A DNA stretch of 64,000 nucleotides from Lepeophtheirus salmonis (GCF_016086655.4 NC_052136.2:3906001-3970000); one strand, 5' to 3'. Shown: positions 11,220 to 24,030, numbered from the stretch's first letter. Numbers and translations are program-made. Notes: generated by a model from the letters alone, not told the origin.

Positions 11220-11986
11220 CCGAGTCGTCCATTAACATCAGAACACTTTGAATTTGGAAATTCAACAAGATATAATTTACTAATTAAAAATAGAATTTCA
11301 ACAAAATTAATACTATAAATAGATGTGTGTCTGAGCTCTCTTAATCATTAACGTAGCCTCTCTTATAGAAAATGATGGTTTTCAGGGAACAGTGGAAGGC
11401 GAGGTAGCCACTGTAGATTTCGTTCTCTGTCATGGCGCCCCAGTGCTGTGTGATATTAAATTTGACGGGCTTTGATGTTTGGATGAGGAACACGACAGGT
11501 ATTCCTTTCGACATGCACACAAAAGGTGTAGTCGATGGCATTGACATCATCAGAACTTTTGGGGGAAAGTTTCAAAAAAAAAATTCAAGGTAGTCTTGCA
11601 AATGAGGAAATGAGTTTTTTTCATTGCTGGTGTTAAAAATAGCTTCTCCACACTCACAAGGTTCTTTCCCCTTTCCACTTACTTATTTGATAGCTCTCTG
11701 GACGGAATGGTATGAAAATCCAAAATCTCTAGCAAAACGCTCATGGACTGGAGGGAACTGACCTGGCCGGTTTTCTTTTACTGCTCCTCGTCCAGTTTGG
11801 CCTTTTTGACAGAGCCACTCTTGCTCTACAACGTTCAATTTGTACGTAAGCTGGAGAGCTCAGGTTTGCTTTCTTTTGTAACTAATTGTTTATGCTTTGA
11901 TATATCAAAATAATAACTAATTTTAATCACTCAACCTTCATTAATTATTAAATTAGTAAGTGTTCAGATTTCAATGGACGACCCGG
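11220..11986 (-). mobile_element. Mariner family alpha, copy B (deletion derivative)
   Basis: Flanked by TA on both sides (11218-11219 and 11987-11988). TIRs: left CCGAGTCGTCCATTAACATC, right end inverse CCGGGTCGTCCATTGAAATC. The transposase runs leftwards: the N-terminal helix-turn-helix region (11650-11850, degraded) joins directly to the third-aspartate region near 11540-11580 and then to a C-terminus ending near 11341 in RGYVND. Everything from about codon 90 to the third aspartate is deleted, giving 767 bp. The junction lies at about the same place as in copies D and F. Confidence 0.9.
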
Positions 11987-11989
11987 TAA

Positions 11990-13640
11990 TAATAATATTA
12001 TTTTTCTCAGTTCAGGGACTAAAATCTTAATAATTTACATTGTTCAGCTCTGGCTGTAAGAACTGAAAAAACTGTCAATTTCTTGAAAACTACTCGAATT
12101 ATTATCTGAAATCCATCATTACACAGTACCAAACAAACACTACAGCTTGTTATGATAGTTTTAGGGGATTATACTCACCCTAACGTACATATGTAAAATA
12201 TTTGAAAAATGTTTAAAAACGTTTATATCATTTGTGTATCATGATAGCAGAGGACAAGTTATTTCTTATATGACCATAAATAAATTATGACTTTAATCAT
12301 GTTGTTGAGGAATAAAGAATATATTTTGTTTTTGATAGGGGTCAACTTGTAAGCATTTTTATATAGATAGTATATCCATGAATTAGATTACTTTGGAAAG
12401 TTTCCAAACATCAACTCTCCACACGTATGAAGAACTATTTGTAATTTAATGTGATTGAATAAATATTTCTATTTAATAATAGCCCCCCCCCCTCCCCCCG
12501 ACCTTTTCAGTGCATAAATAAATCAGATTTTATAAATTATTTTTTGAAATGACCTCAAGAGTATGTTCAACTATCTTTACTATCAAGCTCTAAGCAAGAG
12601 GATAGACAATTTGGGATATCAAATATAAGAGATGGAAGTGATTTGGAAGATAACAGTCTACTGCTCACCTAATCTCAATTGGGAAGCAACTCCAATTATT
12701 TATATCCAGGATTGGAACAAAGTCATTAAGTCTTTTATCACGGTAGTCATTTCTCAAAGTCAACTGATGAGTCTTATCGAATAATCATAACAAATGAAAA
12801 ATATCAAACTGATAGAATTTAAAGATATATTAATATAACTACACAAAATTAAATCAATCCTAGAAATTAAGGAATAATAAATCAAAGGTCGTCTTTTTAA
12901 TAGTTAAATATACAGTTTTTGTAGTCCAAAATCATAAATTGGAAAAATAGGGTGTCTTATTTGAACAACAAAAGTATATTCAATAATAATATATGACACA
13001 CTTGGTATCAAAAAACGAAATTTGAATACTAAAAATGAAGATAAACGTCAAAAGGTATGCGGGTTATACGCGGTACAAAAGATAAAATTTATTTTTTACT
13101 AAAACGTTTGGAACTTAAATACTCATACTATGAGGCAATTTAAATAAATATTGTTACCATATTCTTTCAAAATATATGTTTCATCTATTATACTTAATCA
13201 AATAAAAATCATGTAACTGGATGTAAATCAATTATTTTTAAGATATAACATAAAAATTTCATTTTTTTTTTTACATTTTACAAATTTTCAAATGAAAAAG
13301 CATTCATGAAGGGGCATTTTTTTGGACGTTTAATGCTTATTTTCTTGTTTAGAAGAATAAAATGCAAACTAAAAAATATCCGGCGAAACCAAATTACCAA
13401 CTTTCGTTACTATCGTACACACTAATATATATATATAGCACAGGGGCTGAAAATTCCCAGTTTTTTTTTTTTTGTTTGTTTTTTAATTCACCTCATTTTT
13501 AGTTAACACCTACCTTCAAAAGATAGCTATGAAAATTTCATGACCATTTGATCCTTGGTTTACGGACTTTAAACGTAGTTATAGAGACACCAATAATGCA
13601 GTGGATGTCTAAATGAGGCGGTAACAAACAGAAAACATCA
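11990..13640. other. AT-rich intergenic stretch
   Basis: No gene seen. Contains a C-run near 12483-12499 (low complexity) and T-runs. No element ends recognised. Confidence 0.45.
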
Positions 13641-13644
13641 AAAA

Positions 13645-13796
13645 ATCCACAAAATCGTAGGGGTGGTGCGAGGGCAATTTGAGTGGCTTCAAAGACAAGA
13701 CTGTTAGTCCCCCTCCCGCTCCGACTTAACTGTCATGGATTACTCCATGTCGTACATTCTTGAGAGCAGAGCCTGAGTAACCCCAACAATAATTTG
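13645..13796 (+). pseudogene. Fragment of mariner family beta, third-aspartate region
   Basis: Colinear with 54825-54965 of the family beta element at 53958-55197. It reads VVVRGQFEWLQ, then after frameshift VMDYSMSYILESRA, where MDYS holds the third catalytic aspartate. It stops exactly where a LINE reverse transcriptase fragment begins. This is the segment that the nearby family beta copy at 14759-15510 lacks. Confidence 0.75.
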
Positions 13797-14180
13797 CTGG
13801 ATTTGAAGGACTTTTTTGTGATGCTGGTGGAATTTCAGAAGGCCTTCGACTCAATCTCTCATAAATATATACTTTCAAAGTTAAAAAGATTAGTATTTAC
13901 AACGAAAATGATTCATATGTTAGCAGCTTCTTCGACCTTCATGCATATTGAAAGAATAAAAAAAATATATAGGCCTCCAACCCCGTGCTACATGGGGTTA
14001 GAAACGATATCTATTTCAAGTGTCTGCAAAAAAACCATCAAAAGCCTAATTGTGAGTTCTCCGGCTGATTTGGTGCGTAAACACTTCCTTCAATTAAGTT
14101 TTAACCAGTTAAAAGATGTACTGAAAAACTCAAATAAAATATTTTGCAACCAAAATATTAGTGGTTCCGCTACAGGATAG
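13797..14180 (+). pseudogene. Non-LTR retrotransposon reverse transcriptase fragment
   Basis: A 128-codon open frame. Its codons 9-25 read MLVEFQKAFDSISHKYI, matching motif A of LINE reverse transcriptases (xDFxKAFDSVxHxxL). The first, metal-binding aspartate of the motif is glutamate here (codon at 13830-13832). The neighbouring LSKLKRL fits the helix after motif A. Beyond about codon 40 I recognise nothing, and no YxDD motif follows, so it is a short relic. It is joined head-on to a mariner fragment, perhaps by insertion of one into the other. Confidence 0.6.
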
Positions 14181-14755
14181 CTACTTTGCCCCTTTTTATA
14201 AATAAATCAAGATTCATAGATACAAAAAGAGACCCCATATTCTGTACGTCCATTTTAGAGACTTCAAGACATCTGTTTTGAGATTGAAAAAAAATGATTA
14301 ACATTGCACACATAACCACCGAGTTTTTGAGGAAATACTACAATTCAGAAATAACGATTGGGGATAGACTTAAAATGTAATCCCTTAAACATAGATTTCG
14401 CTCCAAAAAAGAATACTTTATAACAAAGGTACTATTTATTCTCTACGCCACAAGAAGTAAGAACTCTTGCATACCTATTAGTGTGGACAGACTCCTCTTA
14501 AGATCCCACAAAGTGCTGGAGAGGCTCGATATGAATGGAAATGAAATAGTCTTAAAGTTTTACTTTTTAATATAATTGGATAGTTAATTTTCGTTAAGAT
14601 ATTCTTTCTTTTTTTTCATTTACCCATACTTGTTTTTACTTTTTTGTTTGAACAATAAATAAAAAATGATTGTCCCTATTGTGATATTAATTAATTAATA
14701 TTATTTGTGATGATGTTGCTTTGTGTTTTTTTAGAAAGTCTAGATATATATAATT
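14181..14755. other. Possible LINE remainder and AT-rich DNA
   Basis: Around 14430-14560 a frame reads VDRLLLRSHKVLERLD. It could belong to the LINE relic upstream, but I cannot match it to a domain. Confidence 0.25.
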
Positions 14756-14758
14756 AAT

Positions 14759-15510
14759 GTACAGAGAATAAAGCAATTATGTGATTTAAAAATCCGTTTT
14801 GTTAATCACAATGGAAACCAAGAGAGAGGCTATAATTAAGGAGTACCTGATGGACAAATCTCAACCAGCCATCTTGACGAACCTGAAGAGCATTAAATTC
14901 AATGCCATGCTCAACAAGAGAACCATTTATAGGTACGAGGAGACTAAATCTATCAATAAATAACCCAGATCGGGCAAACCACGGTCAAAAAAGGACGCCC
15001 TGAGTCGTCAAGGCAAGGATTGCAAGAAATCCCATGAGGAACCTCACCAAGATGACCAAGGATTTCAACATTGGTACAACAACAATGAGAGACCTTATCC
15101 GAGATGACTTTGGGATGTATCCCTACAAAATCAAGAGGCAACAGCACCTCTCAAGCAAGTTCAAGTCTAAAAGACTTGAGAGAACTATTCTTCAGAAGCT
15201 CAGGACTGACAAGGCCTACAACATTGTGTTCAGTAATGATAAGATTTTCACTGTAGAACAGACTTTTAGTCACCAAAGTGATTGGATTCTAGCCAAAAAG
15301 GGTGAGAATGGTACTTGCAGAAGGCAAGTCCTTTCTAGAGAGACTTCGGGCTGTAGTCAAGGCTAAGGGTGACAACCTCGAATCAAAGTTATGTCGATTG
15401 TTTTTGGAACTTGGTTTGACTTATGTCTTTAACTATATGCAAATTATGTAAATAGTTATGTCATCAGTACTTAAATACATATTTAGCAGAACTTTCTATA
15501 GACCCTCTAC
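14759..15510 (+). mobile_element. Mariner family beta, internally deleted copy
   Basis: The transposase starts at ATG 14811 (METKREAIIKEYLMDKSQ), like the copy whose ATG is at 54104. A frameshift near 14960 moves the helix-turn-helix part into the frame used at 15034-15366: MRNLTKMTKDFNIGTTTM, then RDLIRDDFGMYPYKIKRQQH and SNDKIFTVEQTF (first aspartate, near 15237). After LAKKGEN the frame jumps to the closing VKAKG block (about 15355), so the segment with the second and third aspartates (roughly 550 bp compared with 53958-55197) is missing. Right end AACTTTCTATAGACCCTCTA matches the family TIR. Non-autonomous and broken. Confidence 0.85.
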
Positions 15511-15514
15511 AACA

Positions 15515-16850
15515 AGGAATCTAGTCAGTCTAACAGGCACGTTTTCCCACTTTCTTTGAAAGCTTTACTCATGCCCTTTTTGGAAATTTTAATCATATGC
15601 TATATAAATCAAGGGTAGAATTATTTAAACTGGACTCCATACAGATATTTATGGACTTGGACTGGTGATGAAAGATTTGGGACACGATTTGAGGCTCAAT
15701 ACTAAAGATTTTTGTTTCTAGTTGGGTTTACAATATATGGACTTTCTTCCACACTGATACATCCCCATTGTTAAAATTAGACAGCATTTGCACTAAAATA
15801 TTAGGTATAGTAAAACGACATGTTTTTAGTTTATTTGAGTAATTATTTCTGGAGGTCACAAGGAAGATGGACACTTGTAAAGAAAAAATACGCTTTACTT
15901 TACTGGTTTTCATCGATACAGGGAAAATACTATCCAGAGAGCTATACATGTGAAAATTGTACTAATATATATTAGCTTGCAATATCTTGTTTGAAAGATA
16001 ACAAATACAGCTTTTCATTAATGTGCCCAACTTTATGACTGAAACTCTTTAAGCCTCTCAAAAATGCGTTTAAAGAGATATTGCAAGACTTATTCCCTCC
16101 CCGGTATAGAATTTGGACTTGACACAAAGTGATTACTATCTGCGCCTGTCTATTTATAATTATTTTGCCGGTTAAAAATCTGACTTAATAAAAACTTTTA
16201 AAAATTGTCCGTCCTAGTTTTTATATAGTAGGAGCTATTGTTATCACGATCAGGTTTGTGAACTTAGACTCACGGATTAGCCATGTTTTCAAAGGACTCA
16301 GATTTATCAATATTTAGTACGAGTGCCGAGTCCTTCCTGGTGTTTTGTATTATTTTAAAAAGCTTATCATACACAAAGATAATTTCGTATATTCCTAGGA
16401 CGTTCGTGCTCAGGCGTAGACATTAATGGGGACGAACTTTTGTTCCATGCAATAAAATGCATTATTAGTCACCAGAGGTCATCAAATGAAGAAGTATTTT
16501 CTGAATGCAATCATTTTTTTTTTTTAGAGCAAACCGGGATATGTAAATAGCTATTTGCGGTTTTTTCTTATATAGTTTTGTAATTACAATATATAATCCA
16601 AACAAGAATGTTCAGTTTTAATTTATAAAAATCAAAATTATAATACTATTTAGGTTTGTATTTCTTACATACGTTAGACTCAGGACTTGATCTTGAATTT
16701 AAAGTCGGACTGGGGATTCTATCTTGAGGTTCAAGTCAGACTCTGTACTCGGACTCGTCCTGAAATTTCAGCGATTTCCCATCCTTGGTAACAATAACAA
16801 TACTTTCGTACCGGTACCAAAAAATATTTCGATTTTTGTTACTTTTTTCG
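15515..16850. other. AT-rich stretch with ACTTG-type repeat fragments
   Basis: No gene. At about 16675-16765 the sequence is rich in GGACTTG and GGACTCG words, like the tandem repeat at 24225-25095, and near 16806-16825 there is a GGTACCGGTACC-like palindrome. Otherwise nothing recognised. Confidence 0.4.
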
Positions 16851-16854
16851 ATTT

Positions 16855-17080
16855 TGTTAATGTTCCTTTAATTTACCAGATGGAGTTACACGAATTAAGT
16901 ATAAGTAAACATTACATAATTAAGATTACTTTATCTGACCTGGGAATCTTGTGTGAAACCCATAAATATACATAAAGTATATTTCTTTCTCTAGGAATGA
17001 CCAGGGCACGAACGTACAAACATTGAGTTCAAGAGGAATATTTTTTCCGTGCACTTTGTCCATTCAGCTACATCGTTCCA
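16855..17080 (+). repeat. Dispersed repeat R2
   Basis: Colinear with 44605-44840. Shared blocks: CAGATGGAGTT, CACxxATTAAGTATAA, GGAATCTTGTG, AAGTATATTT with TTCTCTA, ACATTGAGTTC, and TTGTCCATT with a following CTACA. The core TAATTGGTCAGATGGAGTTG also appears inverted at 29755-29805. Function and class unknown. Confidence 0.65.
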
Positions 17081-17855
17081 TCTGTGTTTTTTGTGGCTTT
17101 TTTGACTCAAAATAAAATATAAAAAAATATTGCTATGGGCAGTTGATATGCACTCCCGTCAGGTAGATTTTTGTTTGGTGTAAGGGGTAGCTCAGATATT
17201 TGAAAACTTTTTTTTATAAAAGATAATTTTTATTCTTGCTGTTGTATAAAAGCAAATTTTGAATTTAAAAGTACTAGTTTTCATACCTGTTTTGTAATGT
17301 ATCGTTTTAAATCTGCAACTGGCATTTCGTGCAAAATATATGCTAGAAGAAATAGACAGTCCCAGAAATAAATAAAGAAAAATGCAATGATGGAATCATC
17401 AAAGGAAAAGAAAATTATCCTTTTCTTTGCTTTAAAAATCATTCTTTTAAAAGCTATTTAAAGCTTTGTCATTTATCATCAAATATATTAAATAGAAAGG
17501 TTTTTTAATTTAATTTGCTACAGCTTGAAAGAAATTGTATCTCACTTAAACTAATGCATATATATATATAGGAATATTATATCTTGAGTTGTTTAAAAGA
17601 TGTTCAGCCTGTATATAAAATAAAATAAATCGAAAATTAACATGAACAATTAGACGAATGTTTGAACAGTGAGCAATACTTCAAGCTAATGGGAAGAGGG
17701 GTTCGAAGTAATAAATATTATTAAATACGTGTTTATCTTTATTGCAAAGAAAATGTCCCAAAATCAATTCGTATAAGGGTGTACCAGAAGAAATCGACTT
17801 GACTATAATATGGCCTTGTTGTTTATTATTTGCTTGGAAGCCATGAATAGTAAAC
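17081..17855. other. AT-rich stretch, nothing recognised
   Basis: A short (TA)n run near 17560. No gene seen. Confidence 0.4.
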
Positions 17856-17859
17856 ATTG

Positions 17860-18240
17860 TCTGTTAATTTGTGAAAATGGAGGAAAATTCGTCAGTGTTA
17901 TTTGATAAAAAATATATTTGAAAGGTATCAGCCCAACCATTATTGAAGCAGAACAGGATTCAACTCTGATTGGGTATATCCCTTCGTTTACATAAGTAAA
18001 ATAAAACGAGGATTTACAAGCTGCCAAGACCAAATGAGGTAACAACTCCAGATATTCTGAAAAAATTCATAAAGTGGAACTGGTGGAACGTTGACTGAAA
18101 GTGAGCGATCTAGCAGATATGGTAGATGTTTCAAAAAGTGTATATATTTAAAATTTTGAAGATATAAAAGCTGTGTGCAAAATGGGGCCTGCGTTTGGTG
18201 ACACTCAAAAAAATAGTGTCGTGAAGAGGTTTCAATTGAG
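17860..18240 (+). pseudogene. Mariner transposase relic, DNA-binding part
   Basis: N-terminal fragment of a mauritiana-like mariner. A degraded start near 17870 is followed by a KGISPTIIEAEQ-type stretch, a VTTPDILKK motif (18030-18060), then KVELVER, a stop, and LKVSDLADMVDVSKS (about 18090-18140), the second helix-turn-helix. VCKMGPAFGDTQKN (18175-18220) matches the family linker WVPxxLSDTQKN. The catalytic domain is absent. The antisense 80-codon frame at 17803-18045 is a shadow. Confidence 0.75.
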
Positions 18241-18244
18241 TGTT

Positions 18245-20930
18245 TATGGAAGGTTCACAACAACAAAGCAAAATTTTTTGAAAAAATTCTTATGATTAAA
18301 AAAAAAAATAAAGATAATTAAGATAAAAAGAAGTTAGATTGAAAAATAAATCTTTAGTATCTCAAATATTTGGTGTTTTTTTTTGTTTTTGGATCGGGTG
18401 CTTCTGCAACCAACCTTGTAGATTACCAATTCTTTAAAACTATGGAAATAAATATTATGGAGCCAAACCAAGTATATTTTACCCTTTCATATTAAATTTT
18501 GTTGTTTATCCACTAAAATAAGTTAATAAATAAAACTACTTACCTATTTTTGTAAGATTAAAAGTTTGACTTTTGACTCAAGTGCTGTTGAAAAAGTATA
18601 TTAAATATTAATATACTTTTTTTATCAAATGAATGTCTGCATCTAAAGGGAAATTATTATTTAAAAAAAGCTTGCAAAAACGTAGGCACAAGTGTTACGG
18701 ATGTAGGCTTTTTAAACCGCAAGTCTTGCATCTTTTAAACTATGTAACCTCCGCCGCAACATTTTGAGTAATTTTGACTACCATGTTATAATTAATATGG
18801 GAAAACACAATTTACATAATTGCTTACTTTACAAATTTATCGAAAACATATTGATTCAATGTACATTGAGTTTATTTACAAAATTGTCTATTAATCTTTT
18901 TACTTTAAGTAAGCTACTTTCTTTTAGTGTGACGTAATGATTCTAAATACAGAGTGCGATAACATAACTATCTTTTTTCAAAAACAATCAAACAAAATTT
19001 ATAGCTCAGAAAAATCTTTATTTTTGTTTCATAAGATAATACACATTTACAGTTTTGTTTAACTATGTTGTCAATAAACTGAATAAATCGAACTGTGATA
19101 TTTTAAAAACCTGTGATTTTTTCAAACTTTTTTTTCTCTTTAAATAACATATTATTAAGATATTTCAGAGGATATTTTTAATGCAAAAAGAAGTAAAGTC
19201 TAATCATCAGTGTATTTTATTTCATAAGTGTGGATGTCTAATTGATTTGGCTATTAGCAATTAACGATTTTGCAAAAGACTTAAAAATATTGCATTTTCC
19301 AAAATCAATCCGATTTCAAATACTTGATTTGAACAAACTTCACAAATTTAGAGTTTTTATAAAGCATCAAATTTAAATTACACCATGTTTTTTCTCTCTA
19401 GATTTGTTGTTTTTGGAGTTATTCGCGTTCAAAGAATTTTGCATAACATACATTGTGAAAATGTAGGGAGAACATTGTTGTTGTTTTCTGTATATAAGAA
19501 ATTGAACCAACTAACTCATTTTCATAAATCACATAAATAAAAACTTAGGAGCTAAATTGCAGTTTGTTTAATTTTATAAAATCTATGCTACTGCATCCTG
19601 TATCACCTTTTATACCCCTTAATTGTTATAACAATTACTCACAGAAATGACAGAACCCGTCAACCTCAACCCTTATTTTCAATAATGTTTGTTTCGAAAA
19701 CAAATCATCACATCAAATTTAAGTTTATCTTTCAAATGCATCCGTGGGCTTTATAAAAAAATTAACGTTATCTAAAAAAAAACATTTAGTCTCAAAAATT
19801 TTAATTTCTTTTGAAAAAAGGTTATTCGTTCAAATTTACTTTGTTTAAAAAAAAATCACTCTTCAATTTTAAACAAAGTCTTTTATCTCGTCTAAAAAAA
19901 CTTATTTGACAAATTTGACATTTATAATAAAATGTTCTTTCAAAATTGTCAAAAATTTCAACATCCTCCTCCTCGTAAAGAAATTTAATATTCCCTGCTA
20001 GAAAAGAAGTCCTGCAGTCACACCTGCCTTATCATTGTTTGACAAAATGCACTCTAAATTAAGCTTGAGAAAAGGATGATTTCCGTGAGATTCTAGTCGT
20101 TTGCGTGAGACTTGAGAGCCTTGGAATGAGGACACTTATTTTTTGTTAGAAAATAAGATATTTAAAGTGAGAACAAATTTAATTCCTATATAATAAACGA
20201 ACTGATAATTATTGTTGCAATTACGGGTTGAAACCGACCCGAACAAGTGATAACTTGTGTATCACTAATAGACACATATAACCAAGGCTTTATAATCTAT
20301 AATATTATGTATTAATGATCAAAGTCAACATTTCAAATGATAAAATTATATAACAAAGCCCTTTCGAATAAGATTTTTTTTTTCCTTCATCAGAAATAAT
20401 CAAATGCATGGATTAATAGATTTTATATACCAAAAAAAAAATGATGTCCATAATATATGATGCATACAGTATCAAGTTTGATGGTAAAAAACTAGTGTTG
20501 AATTCGAGTCCAACATTTGCATAACCGGCTCAGATAAAATATTTGAGCTTTGTATCTAGATGAGTTATTGTTAGGGTAATATACCAATAATTGAGGTTGG
20601 TCAAGCTTAAGTTTAATACATTAACGACTCTAATTTTAATTATTAATGAGTTTCTATAGCATAGAGGAATAAATATATGTATAGCTGTACTAGTGATTGA
20701 ACAAAGGTGATAAAAAGTTTTTTTATTACATTAATAGCTTATAATTGTAATTCCAACCTAAGCAATGATATTCAACTCTGACTGACTCGGTGTAATAAAA
20801 AATTAAACAATTAATTTATTTCATCTAAAAGTTTGTAAGCCGTGAAAAAAAAGTGAAAAGTTGTTGAGAAATTATTTCTGAACCAATTTTATTAAAACTT
20901 TTACAGAAATCAAAATTATAACATAAATTC
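18245..20930. other. Long AT-rich stretch without recognised genes
   Basis: About 2.7 kb with no plausible coding frame. It holds homopolymer tracts, a small hairpin (18591-18622) and, around 19780-19960, AAATTT filler like that inside the hAT-like elements, but no element ends. Confidence 0.45.
18591..18622. repeat. Short perfect hairpin
   Basis: AAAAAGTATATT, a 7-base spacer, then AATATACTTTTT. AT-rich; possibly chance in such DNA. Confidence 0.6.
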
Positions 20931-20936
20931 AAACAT

Positions 20937-21900
20937 TCAATCAATGAAATAACCGTTAGCTTGAACAACGCGATCACAACGTCCCCGGAAACATCTACAT
21001 TCTTGCCCGTCCCACTGAATAAAGATCGGAATACCTTCCTTATATCAGCTATCAGGGATCTTGTGGTGCTCTGAGAACCTTTTGTTTTGAAGCCTGTTCA
21101 ACATTGTCCCAGATAAAATAGTGTAACGTGTACAATTACGTCGAGTTAAGAGGTAAAGAACTCGGTGGAACGTACATCACATTATCCGAATCAAGCAAAT
21201 TGAATCTTCTTTAAAGTTGTTTGATATGGTGCCCGTCTTTTTAGCGGATCCAATGTATGTCTTTCATGATGCTACAGATCCAGGAAAAGACTTTGGTGAT
21301 CAAAACACTAATGTATACCTTTATGCTGACCTTAAGGCTCTGTTTGAAGATGAAGGGTGGTATAACATGACCCTCGCTCCTAACAACGTCAAGAAACATA
21401 ACTAACTTAGCCTTGATAATTTTAGAGACGTTATAAGGACTATTTTCCCACCATCTCTTGTTCCTCAAGTTATGGTTTTGGGGCTGGCAGAAATTTTTCT
21501 CATATGAGAAGAACCAAACAAGATATTTCATGGGAGGTTTCTCATTTAGCTTGAGCAAAGCCTGGGATCGAGTGACCATTTTATCACTGTTTGACAGGGT
21601 TAAAAGCAGTCCCTACGAAATACATCGCTGGGGTACAGTAAGTCTTTATTGATAATTGAACAAGACATAAGGTGGATGAGTGCCAGTGATTGCATTCATC
21701 GATTGGTCAGGATTTTTCAAAGAAAATTGTTTATTATTCTCAAAGGAGCAGGACTTCTGACAATTTTGGGCGCTTTCAGGTCACAAAGCTTCCGTAAATT
21801 TCTCGTCAGTGGGTCGTTACCATCCTGTTTGACACAGATTAACTGATTAACCCAGAGAATATTACCCATTACATTTCTGCTCAGAGATAAAATAATATCA
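20937..21900 (-). pseudogene. Mariner transposase pseudogene, nearly full span
   Basis: Read leftwards from about 21900. DLKAPKIVRSPAPLRIIN (21745-21805) is the stretch after the helix-turn-helix. From 21579 the frame gives SYEKNFCQPQNHNLRNKRWW, where families read SDEKxFxxDxxxNRRNDRW; the first aspartate is Tyr here. Then VMFLDVVRSEGHVIPPFIF, the core strand motif. The second motif is decayed (KDGHHIK). A frameshifted NST.LYTLHYFIWDNVEQA near 21100-21150 replaces DLNPLDYFVWxxVE. The end reads VVQANGYFID with stop at 20937-20939. The 62-codon frame at 21217-21405 on the other strand looks gene-like but is only the antisense of this relic. Confidence 0.75.
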
Positions 21901-21904
21901 AAAC

Positions 21905-22860
21905 AATCAAAACTAAATAGATTATACTCGCTAGATGGCTCTAAAGTTGAATTAATGTTACTTTTTAGAGATTTTCTCAAATTGCAACTCATGGTCAATA
22001 AATGAAATGCTCTTTTTTCCTTAATGGACCATCATTTTAGATTGAAGGAAGCAAGATTTGATGTTATTATGAATACCCAGGAGTATAACTTTGTTTTGGT
22101 AAAAAAATTTGACAACATCGTTTTAAATATATATTTTAAAACAATCGTTGTCAATAACACAACAAATTTTCGGACGGATGTCATATTTTTTCCGACTTAC
22201 ACAACACTAAATATGTTTTTTTTTTTTTTTTGGTATCAATTATATTCGCACAGACTACCACATATTTGTGAACTAAGATTAATAAAGGCAAGGGTGTTGT
22301 AAATATAATTTATACTCACTGTGAGTCTAAAAAAAAAAAAAAATGTTGTTAAAATAAATTTAATAATAATTACAAAACGTATATATAGTGTATTTTTATC
22401 ATCTTTATTTATGCCTAAGGCAATTTTTCATGATAATGATAAAAATAAATATGTTAACTTATTTGTCGTTGTTCTTTGTGTACAAATGTTAGGGTGACAG
22501 TCCTTATGTAGTGGGCATACAATTTTAAATTTTTTTATATGGTTTTTTTATTGAAAAGAAATTGATAAAGTTGAGAAGATGCATGAATGATGGAGCAAAG
22601 TTATCAACTGATAAAAGGGGTTTAATATGACGTCACATTGTTTATTTTTCTAAAATTAATAGTCGAGATCTAAGAATCTAACTCGAGAAATGATGTTAAT
22701 GTCTGATTGTCTAATAAAAAGTTAACATATCAACCTTTTTCAATCAGCTGACGTTCAAATTATAAATTTCTACCTTCACAGGGTGCAAAGTTCAAATCTG
22801 AACACTAATAAAAGAGAGGAATAAGAATGACCCATTAGAATAATTGAATTCCTCCTATCA
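21905..22860. other. AT-rich stretch, nothing recognised
   Basis: T-run at 22215-22232 and A-run at 22330-22343. An AATCAGCTGAC word near 22742 and a related TATCAGCTGACAG near 22857 may be decayed ends of the mariner that follows. Confidence 0.35.
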
Positions 22861-22869
22861 GCTGACAGG

Positions 22870-23530
22870 CTCTGTGTATTGATGCCCCCTCCAAAAAAAT
22901 TAACACAATCAATCAAAAAATGGCCTCAAAAGGAGATAAAAGAATGGAGATTGCTCCGGCTACTTTGCTCGGAAAATACCCCAGGAGATACCCAAAACAT
23001 GAAAAGGCTAACTATTTACAAAAAGGTCATTAATGACGGTATTGGCTTCCATAGGAAGCCCGCGCCCTGATTACTACCAAGAACCCAGTATCGGTGATGA
23101 GCTTGGGATTGGTTGAATGGAATGAACTGGCAATGCTACTCATCTGGTTCAAAATAGGGTATAGGCTCAACACGACTCACTCCGTCATAGATGAGGGGGC
23201 TGGATCCAGTCAGGAATGTGGTACTTCAACACAACGGTACACACAGCAAAAGTTACTCAGTCCTTTAAGAGACCAGAATTCAATTCTGACCAAAAAAAAA
23301 GTAGCCTCCATACTCACCAGATGCCAATGCTCCACTTTTCCTTCTGCTTGCATGTTGAGGCCAGGGCCTGTCGGAAAAGAGCAACGAGTTGCGTAGCTCT
23401 CAAGGCTTTTGTTGATAAGCATTGTAACTAAATAAGACCCATTTACGTTATTACCAGTATTCAGAGCTTCCGGTGGTTCATTGAGGCTATTATCAAGGTC
23501 AATGGAGGCCACAATATACAAAGCTTAGAG
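22870..23530 (+). pseudogene. Internally deleted mariner transposase
   Basis: ATG at 22920 begins MASKGDKRMEIA, the N-terminus of a mariner lineage that I recall as MASKxDKRxEIxxLLRA. After frameshifts and a deletion the core resumes at about 23070 with TKNPVSVMSLGLV (first strand after the first aspartate), WFKIGYRLN, then WYFNTTVHTAKVTQSF (23216-23265), where the family has LQQDGAPSHTAK, so the second aspartate is lost (Asn). The VWHHVEARACR block is partly kept as LHVEARACRK, followed by VALKAFVDKHCN and, after another shift, a closing FIEAIIKVNGGH near 23490-23515. The helix-turn-helix end and first-aspartate segment are missing. Confidence 0.8.
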
Positions 23531-23599
23531 CATGTAGCGTACCTACTATCCAAAACCTAATTTGTTAAAATTTATTATTAAAATTTCTAGTTTTCAATT

Positions 23600-24030
23600 A
23601 CGCACCCAGTATACCAAGAGATAAAAATAAACATTGAGTGGAAGGAGACTCAAAACTTTCAGTAGAGTGACTGAATAACGGGATTTTTATGGAATTTAGA
23701 AAAGGCAACTCAAATCCAACACATCGGCGAACAGATTGACAGCGTTTGACGATGAAGAGCATATCCAAGGAGTAACACACTTTGATACTAGCAGCTCGGA
23801 GCAAATCCAAATTCTGATAAGATTTCCGGCAGATATTCTACTCCAAGACGCCTTAAACAGCAAAGTCTGAGATGTAAGCTGAAGCAGACCATATGGGGAC
23901 AGTCCGGATGGAGATTTGAACGGTCTCTGCAGTATTCTCGGTACTGACACAGGCGAAAAGGAGATCGTACACGTGTCGACCTTCTTTTTCTTTCTTTTTT
24001 TGTTCCTCTGACATGGAAGAAATGCAAAAC
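23600..24030 (-). other. Possible decayed transposase N-terminus
   Basis: Less AT-rich than its flanks. Leftwards from 24012 a frame reads MSEEQKKKEKEGRHVYDLLF and then STENTAETVQISIRTV, which has the look of a mariner-type helix-turn-helix start (basic residues, then xxLLxAGVSxxxIAxxxxIS). Overlapping frames continue in pieces to about 23600 without a recognisable core. A host exon is an alternative. Confidence 0.3.

Noticed and set aside
21217..21405. Open frame that looks like an acidic, soluble protein segment
   Set aside because: It lies antisense to a mariner pseudogene (20937-21900) whose other strand gives a run of family motifs in the right order, so this frame is a shadow.
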